From positions 248,001 through 312,000 of the forward strand of contig JAQGEQ010000003.1 in the NCBI GenBank assembly GCA_034620365.1: a stretch of 64,000 nt of DNA. The letters run 5' to 3'. This DNA comes from Pegea sp. RAD2-039. Taxonomy: Eukaryota > Chordata > Thaliacea > Salpida > Salpidae. Shown piece after piece: positions 17,488-27,621 of the stretch. The position numbers and the translations under genes are program-made. Position 1 is the first letter of the stretch; each line of letters starts with the position of its first letter. The notes beneath the pieces are model-generated. The model made no database searches. It was not told the origin of the DNA and saw only the letters and a program-made list of their open reading frames with translations.

Positions 17488-20400
17488 TTATTGAATTGAG
17501 CTAGATATGTTTCTAAATATTAAACTTTTTGCAATCATAAAAATAGTATCAATGATTAAAAAGCTCGTAGCAGTTACTACCGTTCTTGTGAAGAAACCAG
17601 GAAAATTTCTACATTCAGCTGGAAAAGCGTTGTACATTTCAATGTGGTAAGCAAGTGAGACAATCAAGTGCTTTTCTCCTAATATACTGCCATTCAAGGC
17701 TTTGATTGCATTCTTTGCTTGAATAGAAGTCTGGAAAGTAATAAAAGCAAACCCTCGCTGGATTCCTTTATTTCTCACCACCTACAACTGATTCATAAGA
17801 AGTACGTTCGACTGATACGTTTCTTACTTACACGAACTTTTCGAATTATTCCATAAGCTGAAAATGCCTTCCACAAGACCATCTCGTCAAGATCATACGG
17901 AAAGTTTTTCACGTACAAACAGCAATACTTAGATCTTCTGATCTCATTCAAATCGACTTTTTTAACAACGCGCGCGCTCTTCTGTTGCATGCGGCATACT
18001 GTTATCGACTGTAAGATATCTCCAACTAAAATAGTTCGAAGTTGAAATTCATATCAATTTTCAGCATTTGACCGCAAGGTGGCGCTAGTGAGAACTTACT
18101 TTTCACAATGCGATGCTGAAGAATATTCAGAGCATTCTTGGCATCTTGATGCAGATAAAAAGACACAAATCCAAATCCCATTGAGTTTCCAAACTCGTCT
18201 TTCGCAATTTTAATTTTTCGTATGTCCCCATACTCCTAAAAATTGAGTATTGCCCTCTCGCCAGTAGATATCAAATCATTTACCTGAAATATCTCTCTGA
18301 TATCCTCTTCAGTGGTATCAGGGTTAAAATCTTTGATGTAGAGATTTGTGAAGTTAAAACACGAGTTAGACTTCAACGCTGCGTCACGTGATTCCAGTTT
18401 CACAAACTTCGAAACAAAAACTTTGCGATCTCCAAGACACGAACCATTCATCTATAAACAATTCAATAAGATACAAATCTAAAGACTAGATCTTTACCTT
18501 TTTGATCGCTTCAAGTGCTGCCTCTTTTTTATCAAAGCAAATAAATCCGTACCCCTTAGATCTATTATCAACTGTTTTACAAACCTACAAACAATTCAAA
18601 CGTTTAGTTGATGTTAGTCGGATTTTACCAGCTGTTTCACCAACTTTGCAAGAAATAATTTCCCCGAAGTCGAGAAAAGCCTCGTACAGTTCTTTATTAT
18701 CTATCTGGGCATCTAAGTTTTCGATGAAAATGTTTTGATGCTCAAAATGATGTTGAAGAACTCGTTTTTCAAGCCACTCAGTTATCCGAATCGACCAACC
18801 ATTGACACGCTGATAATTCAGTTCCTTTACTACTTGTTTTAAGTAATTTTCTGCAGAAGAAATTTAAATTTAATGAATTGAGAATTATTTTTATACCTTC
18901 GGTTTGTTGGTCGAAAATAATCTTAGCAAAGTTTGAGGCTTTTGGATATCGTTGATGCAACAGAACCCTTTTGATACTCAATTTTTTATTAAATATCTCT
19001 TTAATATTGTTCTCATTTAGGTTTGGATGGAGATCACCAACAAAGATATCAAGCTTTTGCTAAGTAACAAATCATAAATTAGTGCTAGGCCATTATTTAA
19101 AAACGCCATTTAAGTGAAAAATTAAAAGATCGAACCTTTGGACTATTGACTGGATCAAACTTTCTTCTATCTTCTGGAGACATAACTAAGGAGACGTAAA
19201 TAATTTTACCTTCTATCTCAACTTCATGAAGATCAACAATAGAAGATTGTGCATCTTCAGCTATCTTGAAGCACACAAACCCGAAGCATTTACTTTTTCC
19301 ATTCTCATTAAGCATCACCTTTAAATTGAAAGATTAGAAAGAATGAACTCCTTGAAAATACTGACTTTAGTGTTTTTGATTTCTCCATATTTTGAAAATA
19401 ATTTTTTCAGTTTTTCATCATTGAAATGTTCAGGAATATTTTTGATAAAAACGTTTCGATCTTTAGATTCTTCCTTCAAGGCTTTCTTCAGAGTTAAGAA
19501 TTCCTTTTTTAAATAAATCAAACGATCATGCTTCTTCTGTGCAGCTGATATATACAAAGCTCGATCGTCTGGGAGTAATAATTAAAGCTTTTATCGACTT
19601 TTATGTTCTCAACTCACTTATGCTAAGCTTCTTTTCATTCTTCACCGCCAAGCGAGCATCTTCACATCTTTTAAAGCTCACAAATCCAAATTTCTTGGAC
19701 TTACCATCCTTCTCTCTTCCAATAAACACACTTTGTATTTCTCCATAAACCTATCATATGAAGCTGTTAGTAGATAAGAGATTAAAGCTTCAAATCTATC
19801 GAACTTTAAAAACATTGTTCAAATGTTCTTCATCAACAGTTTCATTGAAATTTTTCACATATACTTGCGTGAATTCCACACTACTAGTACGCTCAGAGCG
19901 ACGTTTGAATTTTTGGATATCTATTTTCTTCCCATTTAATGGCAGTCCATTAATCTAACAACACAACCGATATCAAAGTGGGCTTTATTATTGAAAACTA
20001 ACTTCTTCTACAGCATAATCAGCCAAAGCTTCATTCTCAAAGTGGATATATCCGTATCCTTTAGAAACATTATTTTCATCGGTTGCAACCTAAATTTTCA
20101 TTTTTAGACATTTGTAGACTTGTGCTAGTAACAAATAATACCTTGCATGATAGAATATTTCCAATATTTGAGAAAAAGTCATATAAAGTTCTTGTGTCTA
20201 TAGAACTATCTAAATTTTTGATGAAAATATTACCACCTTTGGATTCGATTGATGTAGGGTCAGATATCTTATGCATAACTCTCATTGGTCGTTCAAAAAA
20301 TAGAGAATAGTTAAATAGATCTATTGCAAGTTGAGCTGAAAAAATTGATGTTTAGTTACTTCAAAAATAGTTGAGATCTCACCATCTGAAGAATACAGGT

Positions 20401-20566
20401 AATTTACATATCCATATGTCAATGACTTTCCTGTAACTACATCTTTACAAATCCGAACTGAAGTCACAACTCCAGTTTCAGAAAACTTTTCATAAAGATT
20501 AGTTTCGGTTACATCTGGATGCAGGTTACCAACGTAGAGAGATAATCTAGGTCTAACCAATTCCAT
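17488..20566 (-). CDS. Poly(A)-binding-protein-like protein with eight RRMs
   Basis: Predicted RNA-binding protein of about 793 residues in 14 exons: 20566-20383, 20335-20142, 20089-20003, 19954-19805, 19750-19618, 19568-19366, 19318-19136, 19059-18897, 18850-18645, 18584-18498, 18451-18284, 18235-18100, 18025-17832, 17781-17488. Residues 1-378 match PABP RRM1-4 in order ([55 protein letters not shown]). Residues 379-793 repeat the same four ([56 protein letters not shown]). RNP1 motifs are good in RRM2-4, 6 and 7 ([45 protein letters not shown]) and degenerate in RRM5. There is no MLLE/PABC domain; the C-terminus is instead hydrophobic. The ATG is 2 nt after TTTGAATTTTTAG. Confidence 0.87.
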
Positions 20567-20712
20567 TTCTAAAAATTCAAATTTTTCAATTTATTTCAAG
20601 TTACTTAAAAACTAAAGAAAAACGTAGAAGACACAATCTAACAAAAGCTTTAGTTTGTAATTTTTTGGTCCTGTAAAGAATCAAATGATTTAAAGTTTTA
20701 ATTTTTTTATTT

Positions 20713-20896
20713 TATATATATAAATGCGAAGGAGGGTGCCTAAAGAGAGCACATCTCACTAACACACATTCTCAGGAGTTTTTGTATAGTTTTTCTCAGG
20801 AGTTTTATATGTCTCCACCTGGGGTCGAACCCGGTACTTCCTAGCTAGATGTACCTTGTAGCTAGGTTTAGTAACCGCTTCGCCACCAAGCAGGAC
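20713..20896 (-). mobile_element. tRNA-derived SINE, copy 2 (antisense, better preserved)
   Basis: On the minus strand: head GTCCTGCTTGGTGGCGAAGC with a full A-box (TGGCGAAGCGG), the CCTAGCTA/TAGCTAGG hairpin, B-box GGTTCGACCCC, then GAGAATGTGTGTTAGTGAGA, GGCACCCTCCTTCGCATTTA and an AT tail. It is nearly identical to the copy at 9733-9912 apart from the A-box region. No clear target-site duplication could be picked out by eye. Confidence 0.88.
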
Positions 20897-21714
20897 GCTA
20901 AGAAAGCTACGAAAGTCATAGTTTTACTTAGAAAGAATTTACACAAACTTTATTCAGATAATCTGTCAATAAACATGAATTACATTTTTAATGATTAGTT
21001 TAATGTATACATGCAAAGAAAGGGATTTTTATAAAAGTATTTTATATAGTTTTAGTAAAACCATTAAATTAAGAATAATTACTTGATAACTAAAAAAAAA
21101 CGTTTATATAACATCCAAATTATTACCCAATACTGATACTTAATAAGTAGTAGTTAACACTTAGAACCAAACAATTTTAAGTCTATATATAGAACTTTAT
21201 AAATATCTAAAACAAAAAAGCTAAAAATAATTTACCAATTTTCAGATGTTGTCGAAGTTAGGGTAAGTTGCACGGTAGTTGCTTGAAAAAATGAATGTTG
21301 CCTCATAAATGTGATTTCTTTTATTGTCTGAAGAAAACAGCAGAAGCATTCACAGAAATTTCAAAACTACAAACTTAAATTTAAAAAAGTAATGATCTAC
21401 TTTATAAAAGTGTAATCTTCAAAAAAATCATTTTCATATGCTGAAAAAAAAATAAACTTGATTAAAAAGAAGCTTTTATTCAACTGACAAAAACTTTGAT
21501 TATCTAAGCTTTTTTAAGTTAAAATTACTTAAGATTTATTTTGTGTATTTATGCGTCCAATTTTTTATTTCAAAATTTTTACAGTTAATATCCAGTTGTA
21601 CTGAACAGATAAAAACGACGATTGTAGATAAAAAAGTCAAATTTTCTGAAATGATTTCATCCAAATTTTAACCAAGATATCTAGCAACTTACTTGTCTCA
21701 ATCTATTTCTAATT
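20897..21714. other. Gap between SINE and LINE, nothing recognised
   Basis: AT-rich with no ORF. It may carry the promoter of the eight-RRM gene, separated from it by the SINE. Confidence 0.35.
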
Positions 21715-22545
21715 TCTATTTAGGAAGAGAAAGTGCAGTTTTATCTTCACCTAGCAAGAAAACGTTTTTTGGTTTCATAAATCGCAAGCTTAAGGCGAGA
21801 TCTCAAATAGCTCCCCTAATTGATAACAGCAACCAGCTTGTGATGGAACCAGAAAATAAAGCTGAATAGCTAAATAATCGATTCAATAGCGTTTTTAGAA
21901 CCGATGATGGCAATACTTCTTCTCTTTCCTACTCCGACATTCTTACAAATGTCTCTGAGATGATAGATCTTGACATAACGGCTGGTATGGCAGCTAAAGC
22001 TATTTCTTCTTTAAAATCATCAGTTTCCAACACCCCAGATCAGATCCCAGCTTTGTTTTTAAAAAAACTGCTTCCTCTTTATTACTACCTTTATCGCTTT
22101 TCTTTAACAAGACTCTGAGGCGAGGAAGAGTTCCACCAATATAGTTATATACCTTACACACATTACACCTTAATAAGCCTATATCACCTAGTACATTGGT
22201 TAGAGCAAATTTTTTCTCATACCGTACAATTAATACATGGAATCAGCTGCCATCAGACATTGCCATGTCGAAGTCACTCGCATTGTTGAAACAGAAGTTG
22301 AACCGTTATAATATTGCCAACATTACATTTCTAAACTGTGAATTTTTCCTTTTTTATATTATTAACATTCTATGTAATTGTTCACTGTTATTTGCTTTGA
22401 GTGATATCGAAATACCATGTGTTACATCTTTTACTTTCTATATTTTTGACTTAATAGATGTTATTTGTGAGAATGTGTGTTAGCGAGAGGTACTCTTTTC
22501 AGGCACCCTCCTTTGCATTTATTGAAATAAATAAATATAATGCCA
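21715..22545 (+). mobile_element. LINE copy with internal deletion of the reverse transcriptase
   Basis: The 5' part encodes the pre-RT segment also found at 45.4-45.7 kb on the minus strand (NQLVMEPENKAE, then NNRFNSV, DDGNT, SYSDILT), interrupted by an in-frame stop. Near 22140 the sequence jumps to the extreme C-terminus typical of LINE ORF2 (FSYRTINTWNQLPSDIAMSK, from 22196) and the 3' UTR ending CAGGCACCCTCCTTTGCATT. The RT core is absent. It is non-functional. Confidence 0.85.
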
Positions 22546-23019
22546 GTTATCAAATTTTTTTCAGGAATTTTCAGTTACTAGGCCTAGTTTATTATAACTT
22601 AACCTGATTATAACAGAGATTGGACAGTTTCAATGAAAAAATTTGTTGTTTTCAATAAAATTATAAAGTTTATACTTTTTTATAAGTGTTAACTAACTTC
22701 TTAACTATTAATTAATGTATTAATCAAAAAAAGGGATTTTTAATTCTATTTAAGAATAAATTAAGCCCCAATAAAACTTGTCGGGTTTTTTTAATGTAGG
22801 CTTTAGTGATTTTCTTTGTCCAGTTGCATGGTATTTCATTTAGGCTTGTTTAAAGAACTTCTGGATAATATTTGTCAAATATAATTTAAGCCATTTTATC
22901 CAAGATAAATATTGTATAGCGCCAGCAAGTGGTTCATAAACAAAATATTTTAGTTATTTTGACTGTTTATGTTTAATCCTAGAAACTCTATTTTGTTATT
23001 TTTGTCAGTAAATTGAAAG
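22546..23019. other. SPATA7 upstream region
   Basis: AT-rich and without ORFs. TTTTTGTCAG, an acceptor-like sequence, ends 11 nt before the SPATA7 ATG. No other promoter motif was recognised. Confidence 0.35.
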
Positions 23020-26000
23020 ATGAATTCACCTTATAAACGATCAATAAATTCACTAAGAGGACACATGGCTCTGAATAGTAGCTGTAAGCCATTTTTGTTG
23101 TCATATTTTGAGATAATTATAAACAATATCTGTATTTTATATACATAATTTAAATATTTTTTAACTATTAGGGTATTTTGATTCATATTCTCTTTCTATT
23201 GTTATGTAATTATGATTTAATTATGATTCTTTAATTATAATTATAGTTTCTTTTATAACTTTAAACTTGATCTGAAGATATAAGTTATTTATAGTTAGTT
23301 TTTATTTAGTTCAATTGATTAATCTAATTTAAGTGTTTTTATAAGTAATTTAGTTAACTTAATTAGAAATGATTCTTCATAAAAACACTTATTCCATCAA
23401 AAGTTATTTCATCAAAATGCTTTTAAACAAACATTAATATTAAAGAAACTTTTTTATAAATATGAACTAGCTAATTTCTTTATAATTGGTCCACATTATT
23501 CTATTTCTAATTTATTTTCAATTAAAGCTATCAAATGAAATCATTTTAATGGTTTTAGAAACCCAAATTATGATGATTAATCTACAAACTTAAACTTACA
23601 GCTTTGAAACCAACAATTAACAAGTTGTCATCACAATATCTTATTCAAGACCAAATGACTTCTCATTACTATAATTTAGCCACTATCAAATGTAAGTTAT
23701 CAAATTGTTTCATGTTTATTTTTCTAATTTGATTTATTTGTAGCTGCTATTGATAGTAAACCACCAAGTTCTATGAAAAAAAGTATTAAAAAACAAGATC
23801 AAAAAAGAAGAAATGCTATTATAAAAGAGCTAACATCAGAAAATGAAGTATATAAAGTAGGAACTTTTGTCAAATTGTTGTTTTAGAAAGTAAATTTATG
23901 AGTATTTTGCAAAAATTTTTTTATTCTCAACCTACAATAGTTCTAAAGACGAGTTACAACTTCAAATTATAGGTTCATCTCCTTTTTGTAAGTTTTATGT
24001 TACTGATTGAAAAGATCATTCAATAAAAGCTTCAAAACGCTTTCATAGCTTTTCTAAGGAATACTTTACTATAAAAAACGTTTTTTTACACATCAACTTT
24101 GCTACTATTAACTCTTATACCAACTGAATACCCAAAATTGTAAGCTAACTTAACAAAGATAAAGATGTTAGTTTAAAGAAAAACGTTTTTTATTTTTATG
24201 ACAGAAAATTACATTTAGAAATATTTTTGACAAATAGAACAACTTTTATAGACTTTCAAATAAAAAATTTTTGTCTAAGCCAACTGTAATGTTAAACTAT
24301 TTCTTTCAAATAACATTTAATGTATTTTGACATTTTTTTCAAATAAACTTTTGATTTTGTATTTCAGACGAATATAAGTTCAGAACAGAATGCAACTTCA
24401 GCAAAAGGCAACCATTTAAACATGACTTTTCGTAAATCAATCACATTTACGAATAATTCCAAAATAACTCCTCCCAAAACCACTACAATGAGAATCGCGA
24501 AGCCCGACGCTCGTCAACTAACTTATAGTGGTGATTACTTAGATCGTCATAGCAACCGGTTCAAAGGTTCTGCTGAGAAAGCATTCACTCCAAGAACAAA
24601 AAAAAGAAAGGCAACTTCATACTTGTCTAAGTCTCGACATTATGCACCACCTGTAAGAGCTCCAAAAAGTAAAAATAATAATGAAAATAAAAAAGGATCC
24701 TCGTCTGATAGCAGCGATCATGAAGTTACTTCCTCGTTTAACAAGTAAGTTTTCAATTTTTCTGATTTAATTGACAATATTTACATTTACTTGTACTATT
24801 GACTGGATAAAACGTCACCAGTTTCACTTTGCGCACAAAATCTCAATCATGATTCAATTGAGTCGTTGAAGACTCCTTCAGTTGATTCATAAAATCTCTA
24901 TAAAAGTTACTGGATGTTTATTTTGAGAAAGTCCTCACGTAAAAATCTTTCTTGCTGTAAATGTCTCTAGCCAAAAGTTGATCTGCTTTTTCTTAAAAAT
25001 TTGTTTTGACAAATAGAATAGAAATTTATTTCTAACCAGTTTAGTTTCGGTTGAGGTTGATTAGAAACTCTGTAGAAATGAAAATATCCCTAAAACATTT
25101 TTTAAAAAGATTTTTCGTAAGTTTATTTCATTAAAAGTATAGAACTTTCAAACTCACGATTAGTTTCTGATGCATGGCAACCAAACTTAATTTTATTGTG
25201 ACGTCACTAACGTCCAATTGAAGTAAAAAGCTAGTATCAGATGAAAAAGTTAAAGAAAGTTACAATGTCTCTCTACCAGTGTTGCAAAGTGCGAAATATT
25301 AATAAAAATAATCATTTAATCAAAAAATCACCGTGTACTCTTCGTTCTTTGCTTTTACAATTACGTAAATTTATATTAAAAACAGTAAACTATGAACAAT
25401 TGTATAATGAAATGGAAACTTGTATTCGCACAAATAAACCACCACCATCACTAACTACTAATATTCAACCGTTAGGTGTCGCTATTCCTGACGATTCGAC
25501 GCTTTCAAAGCAATGGAAGCAAGTTCAACAGAATTGTTCAAGAAGTTTAATGGAGATTTTGTTAAAAGCTTACAAAAAGGAGATTACTGAAACTGTAAAA
25601 CAAAGAAGAAACAAACGAATAGAAATAATTGATATGATTGTAGCTAAATCAGAATGTAGTCGAAGTCAAATTATTAACTCTCTTGATAAATGGGTCATTT
25701 CTGTCACTAAAAACGCCCAAAAAAATAAAAAAATTCGAGTTGGAAAAGTAACATGTGGTAGTAGTAGAAGGATTAGAAGTATGTCAGCTGTTTGTGATGA
25801 ATATGACCGTCTTCTTGAAGAGTTGTTCTTCAGAAGATTACTTAATATTAGGAGTGAAACGTGATGCAGAAATTTGTTGATTCTGAAATAGTAATCTTTA
25901 TCTTTTCAGGACACAAAATCACTCTGATTGGGTAGAAGAGCAAGCAGAGTTTGTGCAAAGACTCGCTCTTCAAGATGAAGATGAAGAAAATGATTTGTAT

Positions 26001-27105
26001 CATCTTCCCCAACACAAGTCAGAATCAATTTTCACAAATCCCGCCCTCTAGTGACAACTTTATTCATCTTAGATCTCCAACCGCCAATGAACGCTTCTCA
26101 AATGCCATTCGTCAGCCTCCGTTTAGTGATGACGTCACCAAAATACGCGAGACTCGACAAAAGATCGAAAAAGAAGAAGAAGATGCAAAGTATCTCGCGT
26201 TTATCAACGATGTCGCTTCTGACATTTTGTCACGTGGTATCTACTCGAACAGGTAGATCGATGTGACGTCATCAACACATGACGTCATCCCTAATTTCAA
26301 TAGAGTGCTGATGAAGACGATGGAAAGACATCTTCAGTCGCGATTACATGATCTAGATGAGATGAGGATGCGACAAATGTTAAAAGAGCTTCGCGATGGG
26401 CTTGGTATTGTTTCCGAGTCATGTGACTTGCTACAAACTCCTATTGTTCCCGATGTCTCTAAACGCGACTCAAGTTTGCAAAAATCTTCCGCGAGTCCGG
26501 ATTCGTTTGGAAATTCGCTCAATTATTTGTCTTCTGCAAATTATCAGGGAACTGGATCTTGTAGATCTGATGAAACAGATTATTTATCTGTTGCTGATCT
26601 TGCTACCGTCATAAAAGCTCCTAATGATGAGCAAATTGTTGATGAAGATTTGCTGAAGGAAGATCTTAAAATTGAAGATCTTACTAAATATAAGGATCTC
26701 GCTAAAGATGAAGATCTGACTAAAGATGAAGATCTAACAAGAGATGAAGATCTAACAAAAGATGAAGATCTCACTAAAGATGAAGATCTCACTAAAGATG
26801 AAGATCTAACAAGAGATGAAGATCTTACTAGAGATGAAGATGTCACTAGAGATGAAGATCTCACTAAATACGAAGATCTCACTAGAGATGAAGATCTAAC
26901 AAGAGATGAAGATCTTACTAGAGATGAAGATCTCACTAAAGATGAGGATCTCACTAAATACGAGGATTTTTCTAAGAAAACTGTTTCTTTTCAAGATGAA
27001 GATTCTTCTGAAGATGAGGATTCGTTTGTCATCAAAACTGAAGATAGAAAATCTTGTGATGAAGATTATGATTACAGCGATGACTTTACAAATGATGAAT
27101 TCTGA
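23020..27105 (+). CDS. SPATA7: SPATA7 orthologue (ciliary transition-zone protein)
   Basis: In vertebrates SPATA7 works at the photoreceptor connecting cilium with RPGRIP1. Exons 23020-23083, 23602-23691, 23744-23856, 24368-24744, 25910-25996, 26052-26252, 26304-27105; phases agree; 577 residues (human 599). Conserved blocks: SLRGHMALNSSSLK, LIQDQMTSHYYNLATIKSA, KKQDQKRRNAIIKEL; GDYLDRHSNRF with AFTPRTKKRKATSYLSKSRH; DAKYLAFINDVASDILSRG, then MERHLQSRLHDLDEMRMRQM. The acidic C-terminus holds 16 hexapeptide repeats. Two introns are very short (55 and 51 nt). The 25996/26052 junction is partly a choice: a donor 21 nt downstream keeps frame too, with a 34-nt intron. An unrelated ORF lies inside the intron 24745-25909. 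Confidence 0.88.
25241..25864 (+). CDS. Unrecognised 207-residue ORF nested in a SPATA7 intron
   Basis: Complete ATG-to-TGA ORF lying wholly within the 1165-nt SPATA7 intron, same strand. It is unlikely to be a SPATA7 exon: the flanking exons join in phase without it, the codon formed at its nearest acceptor would be a stop, and it matches nothing in the family. The protein is basic and mostly helical. Hydrophobic positions alternate in LRSLLLQLRKFILKTVNYEQ, and a segment TNKPPPSLTTNIQPLG is followed by WKQVQQNCSRSLMEILLKAY. That layout reminds me of helical domains in mobile-element proteins, but I cannot name a family. AGCTAGTATCAG ends right at its ATG. It could be a host gene, a domesticated element fragment or a chance ORF, though 207 codons is long for this AT content. 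Confidence 0.5.
   Translation: MKKLKKVTMSLYQCCKVRNINKNNHLIKKSPCTLRSLLLQLRKFILKTVNYEQLYNEMETCIRTNKPPPSLTTNIQPLGVAIPDDSTLSKQWKQVQQNCSRSLMEILLKAYKKEITETVKQRRNKRIEIIDMIVAKSECSRSQIINSLDKWVISVTKNAQKNKKIRVGKVTCGSSRRIRSMSAVCDEYDRLLEELFFRRLLNIRSET
26674..26961 (+). repeat. In-frame 18-bp coding minisatellite in SPATA7 (16 units)
   Basis: Sixteen copies of an 18-nt unit (GATGAAGATCTCACTAAA and variants) encode the hexapeptide EDLTKD with K/R and D/Y variation. No unit breaks frame. Synonymous and conservative variants are interspersed, so it is not a very recent single burst. The unit adds an alternating acidic/basic tract to the SPATA7 C-terminus. Confidence 0.95.
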
Positions 27106-27621
27106 AAATCTAATCTTTCTAACAAACCAATTTTATTCAATTTGTAAATTTTCGTAATCTGTGATAGATTCGATTTCTGTGATAATTTTTTACTTGTAGA
27201 AATCACTAAACTAGAATTTCTAATATTCTTTCTGTATCTTTTTTATTGTACTTTTTCTTTGCAGCTAAATAATATGGTTAAAGTAGAAATTATGATAGGT
27301 GAATACAATAAAATGATTTCTTTGTAATAATTTTTGGTCTGCTTTCAATAATAGAAGCAAAAATAACTTTCAATTTGATTATAATTTATTTGAATCTGTT
27401 ATCTAAAAAGTATAAAGTTTATTGTAGTCTTTGATTTATCAGAAAAATCTTATAAAGACTGATCATTTCAACCAAGAATTTTTCTACTATCTTAGCTTCT
27501 ACGTGAAACACACAAAAATTTGTAAATATGTTTTATTGTAAAGCTAAAACGGTAATATTAGACAAATATATCAGAAAATAGTTTAATAAAACAACATGTG
27601 ACTGTTCCAACAAAATTATTT
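27106..27621. other. Convergent gap between SPATA7 and VIAAT
   Basis: The two genes end towards each other across about 516 nt of AT-rich sequence. Nothing else recognised. Confidence 0.4.

Noticed and set aside
20815-20896. Genuine tRNA gene in antisense
   Set aside because: The A- and B-boxes are present, but the acceptor stem does not close, the anticodon arm is abnormal, and the same sequence with the same non-tRNA tail recurs at 9.7 kb: it is a SINE.
22196-22483. Independent 95-residue gene
   Set aside because: The peptide is the typical C-terminus of a LINE ORF2, followed by the LINE 3' UTR shared with other copies.
26580-26954. Antisense ORF of RSSSLV repeats
   Set aside because: It is the reverse strand of the SPATA7 hexapeptide-coding minisatellite.
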